Source: Lineus longissimus
Taxonomy: Eukaryota; Nemertea; Pilidiophora; Heteronemertea; Lineidae
DNA length: 64,000 bases
Assembly: GCF_910592395.1 (NCBI RefSeq)
Contig: NC_088315.1
Location: 6,760,501 to 6,824,500 of the forward strand
Direction: 5' to 3'
The notes under the pieces are model-generated. The model was not told the DNA's origin and searched no databases. It saw only the letters and a list, made by a program, of their open reading frames with translations. The position numbers and the translations under genes are program-made. Shown here in pieces: positions 49,358-62,257 of the stretch; position 1 is the stretch's first letter, and every line of letters starts with the position of its first letter.

Positions 49358-51883
49358 TTTAGCCGTTTCCGAAAGAACTTACAGCAGGATGACAAGAGAT
49401 GAAAGCCAAGGGGTCCAGCGGCTGCGTGGTCAGGCTGTTAGGCAGGGCGTGGATTACGATGACGTAGACGCATAATTTGAAATGTTAATTATATTGATGG
49501 CTTCTGTTATGGGATGTCTCGAGGTACGCGTGTTTCAAACGTTCCTTGCAGTCAGTAGTTAAACATTTCTAATTCAAATTTGATGTTTTACTTAAGGTTT
49601 AGCATGTTTTTAACGAGATTTTCGATACAGTTATGGTCGTCAGATGGCCTGGCCTATCAACTTGGTCAAAATCCTAATAAGATTCATGACATTCTTATTT
49701 AACCTGGTTAAGACCTATTCAGTTATTTCATATATTAGCACATGGACAGTCTTAGCACGAGATTTCAACGAAGAATCATGGAAAGATGTTCGTGTATACA
49801 AAACTGACTTTTACCTGGGCATACCACGAAAAGTGAAGTCCGAACTTGCACAATTCTAGTTACTGACTGATGTTTCAATGCCAAACATCACGGATTTAAA
49901 ACTAGATGTTTGCGTGTCAATACTGGCAAAGAAAGTGTTTTTCTCTGCAATTTCGGAAGAGCTGGACTGCCCTGGCCAAAACTATGCACTATTCCTTAAT
50001 GCATGCCTGGCGGCGTTTTACGGCAACAGTGTATATCGAATAAAACGTGTTTTCCGAAATATCCGATTAGACGTCGCTTCGTTTTATCACTAACACTTTT
50101 ATTTATTTTTTGTTTAAAATAAGGCTTATTCAAGGTATACAACTTGTCACTTCCTCTTGTGTATTAAAAGATTCATCAAGCAGTCTCCCAGTGCAAGTAT
50201 GCCGCATGACAGCTAAGGTATTCAATATACGGACGCTCGCTACATGCTACTAGTAATAATGTCTCGTGAATCATAAGTATTTTTCATTTCCTCGCCCAAA
50301 ATGTTGATCAATATATCTTACACAATGCTTGGTATGTCTGCCTTGACGGAGAGTCAGTCTTCGCATATGAAGTACGTGACGCCTCCGCTAGGCCGGAAAA
50401 GAGAAAGTTCGGTTTCTTATCGGCGTTGATCAGTAAGTCATGTAACTTGTCGAGGATTGGATCAAGTCACAAAATCGTATTATACGGTATTTCCCATTGG
50501 TCCAACGGTTGCACAAGAACGATGCTCTTGTTATTCTTCTTGACACGCCAGTGAGTGCTTTCTTGACCTTTATAAACATGTGCTGATTGACCGCACCACA
50601 GCAACACTGTGCATGGTCTCTCTAACAGCAAGCACCCTGTGTTTTGACAAATCTTTATAGTCATGTCCGGGGTCTTCGAATCAAGGGCTACATACAGTAA
50701 TGGCCTGCTGTAGACACAGCTTTAGCTAACCTTATTTGCATTGAGAAAAGGCCTTTCAAAAGAGCTTTCTTAAGAAAATTTTTAACAGCCAATCGGCGAT
50801 GTTAAGGAATCGGCCCGAGGAATTAATTTGATGCTGCCTTAGCTATTAGTTTAAAGTAAATTCATCGGAAGCTTGGCGAATGTAGTTTATAGCATATCGG
50901 GTGTGACCCATGGAGCAATTCTTCAAGTAGACACACATGTAGGCGCACACAGCGTGCAATATAGTTGTAATATGAGACCAGCCATGTTTTATCGATAATA
51001 ACCTCAGTTCAACACAGCATATGTTTTGCTAATGTTACTCAGGTTGGACTCAAATTTTGCGAGGAAGAGATTGATACATGGTACACGTAGCCTTGACGAC
51101 GCAATTATTAAAAGTAGACCCCTTTGTTAGACAGTTGCGTCCATTTCACGGTAGTTTTGCTATGATTCAAGATTTATCTGTTGCTCTCTGCTGTTCCATA
51201 TACAATGAGCAAATACCATATAGTTTCGCCGATCTAAGACCGTTTTCCAAATATTCATCACCGCCGAATCGCAGGCGCCTCATGAAGTCTGATAAAGTGA
51301 CTCCCATGTGAACTTTGCAAAATACATATTACATGTATAGCACGATAGGTTCATCTCGCCTGCTTTGTCCTTCTGTGAGAGGACCAAGCAGTTTATGTAC
51401 GGGTTTAGGCGCGTAATTTGGCCCTTTTGATGAAAAATCCCGAAATTGCACCTAGGCCTAGCGTAAACTGTCAAAAATGGCGAACTGTGAATGTACCTAA
51501 TGGGCCTCTTCGTACTCCGTCATGGTAATGGGCAATTGGGCAATTGGCAGTCACATTAGGATAGGCATATACTTGCAAGTCCAATGTTGTTGGGGGGGGG
51601 GGGTTACTTAGTATATGCTTGCCAAAGTCTTTACAAGGATAATTAGCACTAATTGTTCCAACCTTAGGGAATGCATCGGTGAACCAGAAAGTTTGTTTGG
51701 AAGGTCCAAATTAAAAGGAGTCAACCCGGAAATAAGACTACCCGAGGTCAGGCTGTTTTGTGGGCTCTGATATAAATATATCCATTGCTTGGCTAGGTGT
51801 CCCACCCATTTCGTAAACGTGAAGTTTGGATTTCAGTTTTGAACATGCCAGATATTTCCTAGTTGAATTGAAGCATTCTTAAA
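49358..51883. other. divergent intergenic region between receptor genes
   Basis: This interval separates the start of the minus-strand nicotinic gene from the start of the plus-strand giant receptor, so it must hold both upstream regions. I see no supported exon, TATA box or other element I would defend. It contains a 12-G run at 51592-51603. Confidence 0.55.
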
Positions 51884-54800
51884 ATGGCGAGCAGGGAACT
51901 ACTTCTAACCATTTGGATTTTATTAGCCTGTTCGAAATTTCCAGCTAATGCGCTGAGCGAATCTTGTAGCCTTCAGGGTGCGAAATGCAACGACATAGGA
52001 GATTGGTGCCCAGAATGTGACCCGGATTACTGCATGACCTTTGGCGCAACACAATATCCTAGGCCTGGTACAGGCTCCTGCCATATCCTGTCTTCACCTA
52101 ATTTGACCGTGTGCTTGGAGGAGCCGCAATTCCTGCAATTTCACTTCAAGGGCGCGATATTCGAATCGGAAGACTGTGTTAAGGTGGAGGTAACTTTAAG
52201 CTCCAGGCTGTGTAATGACTTGAATTCTCCGGAAAATGATACAGAGACGGAGACAGTTTTCGAGAAATGTGGTTCGGTGAATGAGTTTGTCTTTCGAACC
52301 GTCGAGCCCGGGTTTACCATAAGCTTCATACAGAATAGTTCCACGGGAAAAAATGTTGACTACAGTGATATTGTCGAGATTGGGCGTGGACGATACAGGC
52401 AGCCCTCGGTGACCGAAAACCCCGAATGTAGCTGCCCCAATGGTTTCGTGAGATACGGCTGTAGTTGCTATAGCTTGTTCGTAAATGACGGTGTGGACAC
52501 CTGGCTTGACGCGGCGAAAAACTGTTCAAGTTATGGTGGACACTTGGTTAACATCAACGGAAAAGACGAAATGAGGATGCTTAAGGACTTTATGAGAACC
52601 GTCTGGTGGGAAAAGATCTACGTCAATAAGCCTTTACCATGGACGTTCATTGGACTTGATAACAAAGCCCAGGTTAGTAGTCGTTGTCTCATTTGGAAGC
52701 CATTTTGTTCTTTTTCATGCCAGTGACACACTTTGGCCAGATTTCTCCCAATAATTTCCCTCCTTGCATAGTCTTGCACGCAATTTACATTTTCCGTGAG
52801 GCTCATTACTCATAACATTCAGGTTGTCCTAAAAAGTAACGAATGAAGCCAGCAGCTTAATTGTGTATCCTATTGTCATCGACCGAAAAAACTTCTGAAA
52901 AAGCCAAATCATATACTCTTAGAAAGAAATAATATGTTGAGGTTTTAAAAAACCTTGAATGGTTTTTGGCCGACAAGAATTCTGCACTCCGCAGATATGT
53001 TTCGGTAAGAGCTGAAAAAACCTAATGGTTTCTGAGATATTGAAAAATCTCTAAGGGTTTTTCACTTCGCTGAAAGACCTCTACCTATTTGTGTTGACCG
53101 AAGGGGTTTTCAAGAGCTCAAACCTGCAAAGAATGTAGATTTGAGTGGTATTTAACAAAGGGAGGATCAATTAGACATTCCTCAGTCTTAATGACCCGAA
53201 TATCTTGTTCCTTCTTTGCCCTCGGCCAAGTTTATACAGTCCTAATCATTATACTTGAATACATGTATAGGCATTTCAATGTTCGACAGCATGTACATAA
53301 AATTGCGTTTGATCGACGACCGTCAAATGTTGTCTTGAACCTAACCGATAGAAATGCTGGCCAATCACGGATGTAAATATTCGTATGATTGTAACCCAAG
53401 GCATATCGTCTGGGTTGATCCCTGAAAGAAGCTTGTCAAAATAAGCCTCGACATGATGGCTATGCAGCGAAACGATATCGCTCAAGCGAAACACAGGAGT
53501 TAATTTGCACTACCACCCGTCATACCCGTCTACGGCCTTCATGGTACATTTATGTTTTATCCCCTATCCCGGCTTCTTTAATCCCTTGATACATGTAGTT
53601 AGTATGACAGTTGAGGTGTGTAATTTATATAGGGTTCCCGAAGTAAATGGCTGAACGATGATTTTTATTCACCATGAAGAGTGGATGTCATCGAAGCGCT
53701 GCTAATTGGAACACCTTACAAAACATTATTTCCAACAACCATTTATTTTTTCTTGTAGCTTGGTTATTTTCGATGGCAAGATTCCAGCCCAGCCACCTAT
53801 GCTGAATGGTTTCATCCAGCCTACGCGAGCTCAGTGCCTTTGATCCCGGGTCACCAGCTCAACTTCCAGCCCTCCGAGGACCCCGAACATCAGTGTACGT
53901 TCATCTATTTCAACTACGAAAACCTAGCAGGCAGCACCAACTGGTTTACTATTCCGTGTAACCAGAGCTTCAGTCCTTCGTCGAGGATATGTGAGGTAAC
54001 AGCAACTGGAGCGCAGGCTATCGTACCGCCTACGATAGCTCCATCTGCTGACCCTTTCGTTCACACTGCCTGCGAAGATAACTGGGCGATGCGGAACGGG
54101 CGTTGCTTTATGCTCTTTACCGTAACAACGTCCGAACTCAGCCAATTCGAGACATTGTCAGCTCTTGAGCAAGAATGTGCAAAAATGAACGGAACAATAG
54201 CATCAGTTGCTAAAGGGAATAAATATATTCTGAAGGACTTGCTCAAGACTTGGAAACAAATCAAACCGTACGGCAACACTTTAGCAAAAGTTGACTCAAA
54301 TTATGACATCATAACACCGCTGCCATCGCTCTCGGAATATTTGGACAACGAATTCCGTAAAGAGTACTATGTGAGCGACCAACAGGTCCAAGGGGATGTT
54401 ACGTACAAGGAAATACCGGATTATTTCCCTGCGATACGGAATATAGTCTGCGAGAGACCTGCGCATAATGTCACAGTTAGTGTCGAATGCATGGACATGC
54501 AGTTCAAATGCACTGACGGCACGTGTATCTGGCAGGCTCATGTCTGCAATGGATACGCCGACTGCGCAGACAAATCTGATGAAATAGGTTGCAAAGTTGA
54601 TGAAAACGATCTTAAGTTTACGTGTAGAAGTGGGGAGAAAATTCCTGTGTCGAAATTCTGTGATCACGGCGAAGACTGTTTGGATGGGTCCGATGAATCT
54701 GCATGTATTTACTCCGGTTGTCCTCCAAACAAATTTGCGTGTACTGATATTGGCCAAGGTGAATTCTGCATACCTAAGTCGCAGCAATGCGATATGGTGG

Positions 54801-57800
54801 AACAGTGTCCCGATGGAAGAGATGAGATTGGCTGCAACTGTACTGAATTCAGCTGCAGCAACGGCAAATGTATCCCTAATTCCCATGTCCATGACTTGTA
54901 CAATGACTGTGGGGGTGAAGAATCCGAAGATGAACTCTTAACTGCTGCTGATATTTGGAGAGGGTACCTGCTTGCTCAGCGTGTAAACCAGACCGGGGTA
55001 TTCCAAGATGTGAAGATTGATCCCTATTGTTCCGATTCACTGGAGTCACGATGTCGAATTGGTCATTCGAAATGTTTTAAACGAACAGAAGGATGTATCT
55101 ACGATTATGGACAGCATGGTGAAATGTTGACATGCCGGGACGGCAGCCATCTAGACAACTGTCATAAGTACGATTGCCCTGGTATGTATAAATGCCCTGG
55201 TAGCTATTGCCTTCCAATCCGCAAGGTATGCGACGGGCATTGGGACTGCCCTAACGGCGAGGAAGAAGAAGGATGTAGCTCTGTTCCGACATGTCCTGGT
55301 CTCTTTCATTGCCAGGGACAATCTTTCTGCATCCCGCAATCAGAACTCTGCGATGGTATTGTTCAATGCCCATTTTCACGAGATGACGAACAGTACTGCC
55401 CTATTGTGAGCACGCAATGTCCTATCGGTTGCATGTGCACCCCATTCAAGACAGTCTGCGAAGGAGCTATACTAAGTTCACTCACTGGTATTCCACCAAA
55501 GACCCGTGTGTTATCGATCACGAACTGTAATCTAAATCTTACAGATGCAACTTTCAGTGACTATCCCTATCTCTATTATCTCAATCTTTCGAACTCCAGT
55601 ATCTCTGAGATAGGTCCAGGCACATTCTCTAGACAACGGAACCTTCAGCTTCTTGAGATAAGTCAAAACAAAATCAAACGCATCTCAAAGGATACGTTTG
55701 CAGCCCAGTCCAATCTTCTTTTCCTTGACCTGCGTGATAACGAAATTGGTAACCTGGATTCTAATTCGTCACTCACTGGGCTATCAAAGTTAGAAACACT
55801 ATTATTACAACATAACAGTATCCAGTCCGTCACTGATGCTAATTTCGCCCCCCTCGCTTCCTTGAAAATGTTGGATCTTTCTGACAATGACTTAACAGCT
55901 CTCCCGCCTAATCTCTTCATTGGTACACCAAGATTAGAAACACTTCTCTTACAGAACTGTAGTCTAAATTCGATAGATAACAACACTTTCGTTGGCTTGA
56001 GTCATCTCTCACTGCTTGATATAAGGAATAACTCATTGGGTGACTTGACTTCTGAAGTCTTTAAGCCTCTGCACCTTGACAACTTAAAGACAGACAGTTA
56101 TCAGAGTTGTTGTGCAGCAAATCACCATACGAATCAATGCACCCCGGGAGCAGGACCATATGCTATTTACAACTCATGCACAGACCTTATTGCCATTTAT
56201 CCACTGCAGATTATTGTATGGATTCTTGCTGGCTTGGCTGCGTTTGGAAACCTTGTCGTGTTGATAGTGATGTGCTGTCTGGTGAGGAAGGATGGAACTG
56301 TCGCCTGTATTATTCTCAACATGTGCGTTGCTGGCCTGCTGATGGCAGCCTACCTGTTCATCATAGCAACCTACGACTACATCTACAGAGGTTCCTACCT
56401 TGATCACGATTTCGAATGGAGATCATCTACTCTATATAGAGTGGCTGGGTTCTTTTGTTTCGTCTCCTGTCTTCTCTTTGTCTTTGGGTTATTCGTTTTT
56501 GCTATTGAGCGAATTCGGGCTGTCACCAGGCGCTACGCAGACATGAAAATGTCGCTGATAGCTGCTGTCATCGTTTTCATCTTAGCCTGGCTAATATTCT
56601 GTGTCGCCGCTGCTATCCATTATATCCTAAACGAATTCGGGATAACTTATTTGTGGATTCAAGACGCTGGCCTAAGCACCTACTACGGAAGTGTCGCGAC
56701 GCCATTTTGGGTTTTGGGAAGTCTGAACATCTATAATGGTGTCTTCCTAGGCTTCATCGTTTTTCTCTTACTGCTGACTCTGGTACTTTTCCTTGCACTG
56801 TGTTGCATTAGAGACAGGGGAGATGGACACGAGTCGAGATTTGCCAAGGCTCTGTTCCTGATTTTCATACTGAACTTTATCTGTTGGATTCCGGTTGCTG
56901 TATTCCAGTTCATTGCTATGGCTGGTTTATATGTTCTGCCGGTCGAAGGCGCTAGCTGGATTGCTCTCCTCATCATTCCCTTCAATGCAGCAATAGATCC
57001 GTACCTTTACATTATCATCTGGTGCTGTACCCGCCATAAGAAGATGAAGGGAGGATATGGGTACTCACTTGGGGACGAAGAGATGGATGACGAGAAAAAA
57101 CAATCAGACTCGTTCTTCGATCCATCTTCCAACGGAGGGAGAAGCAAGGCTCCAAACGGTGGGAAAAGACTCTCTGGAATTGAGAATGCAGCTTTTGGTA
57201 ATGAAAATGCATTTACTCAAATTGACGCGTATGAGTCGGAACCTATTTATGAAAACATGCTGCAAAGAGATGGTGCGGCAGGCGTTGAAACTGCCCCAAC
57301 TAGAGATCTCATCGTTACCGGCGAAGAGAGATTTGGAACTATTAAAGGCAAGGTACAGAAAGGGCCTGACTTTGTGAACCCTGTGTTTGATGACATCGGT
57401 GGCCAAGGTGACCTAGAGTCTCCCATTGCTGGCACTGGCGGTGATGTAGATGCAGATGCAAGTGTTAGAGCAGAAATTCCAGTTGTTTTAGGAGCCGCTT
57501 CTGAACCACCCTCTTTCAAACCACCTCCTGTTGAGGACTTAAAGTTGAGAGGTTCGCTCCCGGACATGCCGGATAGACAAGCCAAAGGAAAGGCAGGAAA
57601 ATCGAACGATATTGCTGGCGTACATGCGGGAATATGTTACCCGGATGTAGAGTCAGATGCAGAGATGATTGTGTGCGATGATGGACCGTACTTACCAGAC
57701 GGTGATGTCAGCATATCGAGGAACGCTGAAGTGAAAGCACGAATTCCCCGAAACGACATACAAGCAGCTGGAAATTTAGATATGAACCTGGAACCTAGGA

Positions 57801-60800
57801 TGGATGTACCAACAGATGCTAAACCAGATATGTCATTGCCTGAGGTTGGCTTACATGACGATATCGTCATTGCAGCTGCTTCACCTTCCGTGAAAGTCAA
57901 AGGAAAATCAAGGAAAATTAAAGCTGATGTACCGAAAACTGAAAAGTCTAAGAAGAGGAAATCAAAGAATAAAGAGCCGAGCATACATAGAGCTGCAGTT
58001 GACATCAATGACGTGCCAGTGACAGCTGTATCCGCTGGCGTCGCTGTGGACAAACCAGACACAGAGACCGGGCTGAAGACTGGTTTGCCTGTAAATTACG
58101 TGCCGTGCTTGACTCCCATTGCTAAACCCGAAGCTTCAGTTGAGGTCGAAGCGAATCTTGACAGAGGTGAAATTATCGCCAATAGGGACTTGCCTGAGTT
58201 GAAAACGAATGTTCCTACTGTCAGCATTGGCACAAATTGGGAGCTGCCAGAGATGAATGCTGTATCTGCCGAGCTCGAACAGTTGAGTTCAACCGCTCCT
58301 ATCATACCAGGAAAGGCTATCCGTATTCCAATGCGCACTGACCTTGATGTTGAGTTTTCTTCTGTTGCAAGTCTCGAGAAATCCACCACATTGCCAAATA
58401 TCGACTCCGATATAACCCAAGAAGTCGATATGGATATAGAAGCTGAGCCTGTCATGTTGAATGACAGTGCGCCAACCATGCCAAACTTTGGCCTCAGAGG
58501 TGGTACTGACCTACATTCTGCTACTGCAGATTTAGACAAGCCTCTGTCTGTAGAAGCTGACTTCGAGGTGGAAGCCGTACCGGTGCAGTTCAACGACAGT
58601 GCCCCCACTATGCCAGAAATGACTGGTCTGACCTCTTACTTAAAGCCGGATATTGAATTACCACATCTGCCCAATGCTGAAGGCAAGGTTGATACGCCAG
58701 CTATAACTACTGAAAAAATCGCAAAGGATGTTGATCTGGAAGTCGAAGCTGAGCCAGTCGAATTGCAAGAGGCAACACCAGCTTTACCATCAGCTAAAAT
58801 CGGATTGGTGGCCCCGAAACTTGATGTTGAGGGCAAAGAAAAAAGTCATAAGCACAAACACAAGCACCGAAAGCACGATAAAAAGCATAAACACAGGAAA
58901 TCAGCGAAAAACGAATACGAATTATCGAGCGACGTAGGTGGTTTGATTCCGTTATCAGTTGATTTGAATGATCTACAAGAGACAAATCTTGATCCACCAA
59001 GTGAGGGCCGTCGGACAAGTTACACATTGACTGACATACCGACAGCTGTTGATGATAACATAGTAGTTCCTGATGTTGATACACCAATAGCTGCTGCCAA
59101 GATTGGGTTTACAACAACTGCAGATGCCAAAGTTGAAGTTCCTATAGTTGAGGCCCCAACAGCTGCGGATACAGAAGTTTCAGTTCCATCAGTAGATTTA
59201 CCAACAACTGCAGATACAGATGTTTCAGTTCCATCAGTAGATTTACCAATAGCTGCAGATACAGAAGTTTCAGTTCCATCAGTAGATTTACAAACAGCTG
59301 CAGATACAGAAGTTTCAGTTCCATCAGTAGATTTACCAACAGCTGCAGATACAGAAGTTTCAGTTCCATCAGTAGATTTACCAACAGCTGCAGATACAGA
59401 AGTTTCAGTTCCATCAGCCGATATGCCAACTGCTGCAGATGCCAATGTTGATGCTCCTATCCTCAATATACCAATAGCCGTCGAAAACAAGCTCGGAATT
59501 GCAGATGTGAAATCACCAATAACTCTGAATGCCGAAGCTGAAGCGCTGGCAATAGTACTACCAACAATTGTGGACGCCAAGACTGAATTACCTAGAATCG
59601 ACAAGCGCTTGCCATTAACTCTTCATGCAGAAGCTCCTTCACCAACAGATGAGATCCTTGCCGATGCCAATACTGATCTCCCAAGATCTGATATTCAAAC
59701 CGCAATAGATGATATGGTTGACCTCCAGGAAGATGTTATGCCTTCCACTATTGATGCGAATGCTGAAGTCCCTCCCATTTCACAAGGAACTGTTGATGCC
59801 AATGTCGATTTACATCCCACCGACATACCTATTCCTGAGGATGTCACGGCTGATATACCTGAGGTGCCTGATGTCGAAGAGGACTTAGAAGTTGCAGTTG
59901 CTCCTTTACAAAATGCTGATGTAAATGCGGCCCCACTTGGCTTGGACAATTCCCTTCCTCAAAACACAAGTGAGTGCATCGTGGTACCACCTGATGCTGA
60001 CACTAAAGGTGTACCTCTCACATTACCAGACCATAGTCCCCCGGAGGAATTCGTCACCGACCTACCAGAAGTTCCTCATGGAGTTGCCCGTCGTCTTAAT
60101 TCAGTTAAACACCATGGTCCGACAGCAAGCTTCGATTTGGAAACAGAAGCAGAACTACCTGCACCAGTGGATAACCCAAGGGTACACCACACCTTACCGG
60201 AGGAGATCAACCAAGAAGAATTTGAAGTTGATCTGCCAGAGGTACCTCATAGGATTGCACTTCGTATTAGTTCACTGAAGCGTCACGGTCCATCGGCCAG
60301 CTTTGACATCGATGAAGATCAAGAAGTACATGTAATACCTGAGAGTAGTTTACCAGTGCATCATGAAGTACCAGATGAGAGCAAACCTGATGAGTTTATA
60401 TCTGATCTTCCGAAGGTTGCCCCAGGAATCGCCACTCGCCTGAATTCGCTAAAACACCATGGACATACCGATTCGATAGATGAGAATGTCACCACTGTTG
60501 ATCCACCGGAGGTTCAGCAAGATGCGCCCGAAACAACAAGTGATACCGAGCTAAAAGTCGAAGACAAAGAGAAGCCCACGTCTAAATATCTTCCACGCAT
60601 GACAAGCTTAGATATTCAGATGTCTTTCCCGGACTCAATTGGGAATGATAAGCTCGGCCAACTTGATATTGCAGAGGAGGCAATTCATCCTGATGTGGAT
60701 TCCCGTGTAGAATTTACCCCAGATATAGATACACAATGGCCAGAGCCACCTAGTTTTGAGAGAGGTGCTCAGGCAGATATTGTCATAGAAGGGTCAGCTG

Positions 60801-62257
60801 AGGACAAGGGGGCAGTTGAATTGGAAAGTCCAAGATTTACAACAGGAGACGACACAGATGTGGGCGACAGCGATGATAGCGATGACAGAGAAGGTCGATA
60901 CGAGTTTATTACTACCGAGCCTAGTGTTGACGTTGAAAACGAAACAGAGCCACCTTCCACCGAAGAGCCTACTGCAAATTTTGATGTGCCCACAGCGGAA
61001 ACACCAACTGTTAATCAAATAGAAGAGGCCGGTGAGGATATTGTCGTTCCAACTGATGCACCAACTGCAGAGAGTTCAGCTTTAGAATTTCCAGAACTTT
61101 TTGGCACGGGTGGCGTTCTTGGAGTAGCAGGTGCAAGCCCGAGTGAGGAAGGAGACATAGTTATTCCCTTAAATGGACCTGCATTCGATGCTGAAGTCCA
61201 ACCATTTGAAGTACAAGCATCTGAAACAGAACAGACTGTCCATAGTCTGTCCATGGAAACACCAGACTCGAAAACTGATGCGCCAAATGCTCAACCTGAG
61301 CAAGACCTCCCCGTTGAATCTTTATCTCCTGTGGCCGAAGGAATTGAACTGAGTGCACCCGAGACTGAGACATTGGAGGACGCGCCAGCGGACGCACACA
61401 ATCACGTAAAAGAGATCGAGGACATCAAAATCGTCATGAACCCACTTAAATCCCAGACGCTTGAAATGGCTTTGCCTTTTATGCCTATTCAGCGGGTCAA
61501 TAGCATTGGTGAAACTGCAGTAATGAAACCAGCTGATAAACAACCGAAGGAAAGGGTAAGGGCATTAAACGAGACAGACGAAGAGCCAGCTTCAATAGAG
61601 TCTGAGACTGAGACATTGGAGGACGCGCCAGCGGACGCACACAATCACGTAAAAGAGATTGAGGACATCAAAATCGTCATGAAGCCACTTGAATCCCAGA
61701 CGCTTGAAATGGCTTTGCCTTTTATGCCTATTCAGCGGGTCAATAGCATTGGTGAAACTGCTGTAATGAAACCCGCTGATAAACAACCGAAGGAAAGGGT
61801 AATGGCATTAAACGAGACAGACGAAGAGCCAGCTTCAATAGAGTCAGCCACGGTACAGAACGTAGAATCTGCTCGTACAAGTCCAATAGAATTGGCTCCG
61901 GTTCCAAACGTTAAGTCAGGAAACACGCCATCAATTGGTAAAGTTGAACCTGATGCACAAAACAGATATAGTATTGTGTTGGGGCATGGTGTTATACCCG
62001 ACAATACCCCAGAAGAGGAATTTGTAACAAAACGACCTAGTATTTCTGGGGGTATTGCTCGGCGCCTGAATTCCTTAAAGCACCACGGTCCGTCCAAAAG
62101 CTATGATATCGACGCCAACCCGCCAATGCTACCAGAAATCAGAGAGAGGCATGAAGCACCGGCAGAGAGTCAACAAGACGAATTTGTTTCAAATTTGCAG
62201 CATGTTTCAACGGGGATTTCAAATAGATTAAACTCTCTGAAGCACCATGGTCCATAG
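51884..62257 (+). CDS. giant GRL101/LGR-like receptor with lectin ectodomain (3,095 aa)
   Basis: Two exons, 51884-52672 and 53759-62257, join in phase 0 (donor CAG-GTTAGT, acceptor TTTTCTTGTAG). Order: signal peptide (~1-24); Cys-rich, perhaps CUB-like, region (~25-180); C-type lectin domain (~183-340) split by the intron; a second, degenerate lectin domain (~367-496); six LDLa modules (~507-810), the fourth lacking a Cys; LRR N-cap, about eight LRRs and the LGR-type hinge (~815-1065); seven TM helices (~1076-1355) with CWIP in TM6 and DPYLY in TM7; and a ~1,740-residue tail. The LDLa-LRR-7TM order is that of Lymnaea GRL101 and relaxin-type receptors, whose tails are far shorter. The tail is acidic and repetitive, with two Lys-rich stretches (~1645-1670, ~1960-1985), a YENM motif at Tyr1427, a 15-residue tandem array, an 81-residue duplication and five RLNSLKHHGP units. 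Ligand and G protein are unknown. Confidence 0.9.
59159..59428 (+). repeat. 45-bp tandem array in the receptor tail (6 units)
   Basis: Six in-frame 45-bp units encode TAADTEVSVPSVDLP and close variants (residues ~2064-2153). Middle units are nearly identical in DNA, which implies recent amplification or gene conversion. A seventh, diverged unit (TAADANVDAPILNIP) follows and more decayed relatives lie on both sides, so the array seems to have grown from an older, looser repeat. Confidence 0.9.
60044..62257 (+). repeat. RLNSLKHHGP motif repeated five times in the receptor tail
   Basis: A ~33-residue unit of the form (E/D)EF-V-DLP-V-----RLNSLKHHGP--S-D occurs at 60044-60142, 60215-60313, 60389-60484, 62015-62113 and 62177-62257. 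The fifth unit ends exactly at the stop codon, straight after HHGP. The best conserved block is RLNSLKHHGP. It carries an R-x-x-S site that a basophilic kinase could use (inference). Confidence 0.9.
61361..61846 (+). repeat. 243-bp in-frame tandem duplication
   Basis: Copies at 61361-61603 and 61604-61846 encode 81 residues each, starting ETETLEDAPADAHNHVKEIE and ending PASIES. They differ at only a handful of bases, so the duplication is recent. Frame and length are preserved, which suggests the tail is still translated. Confidence 0.95.

Noticed and set aside
52930-53130. Series of short AAAAACCT / GGTTTTT hairpins in the receptor intron
   Set aside because: Units are too degenerate and AT-rich to separate from chance; no defined ends.
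54296-54892. 198-codon minus-strand open frame over the LDLa region
   Set aside because: Antisense shadow of the Cys-rich receptor exon.
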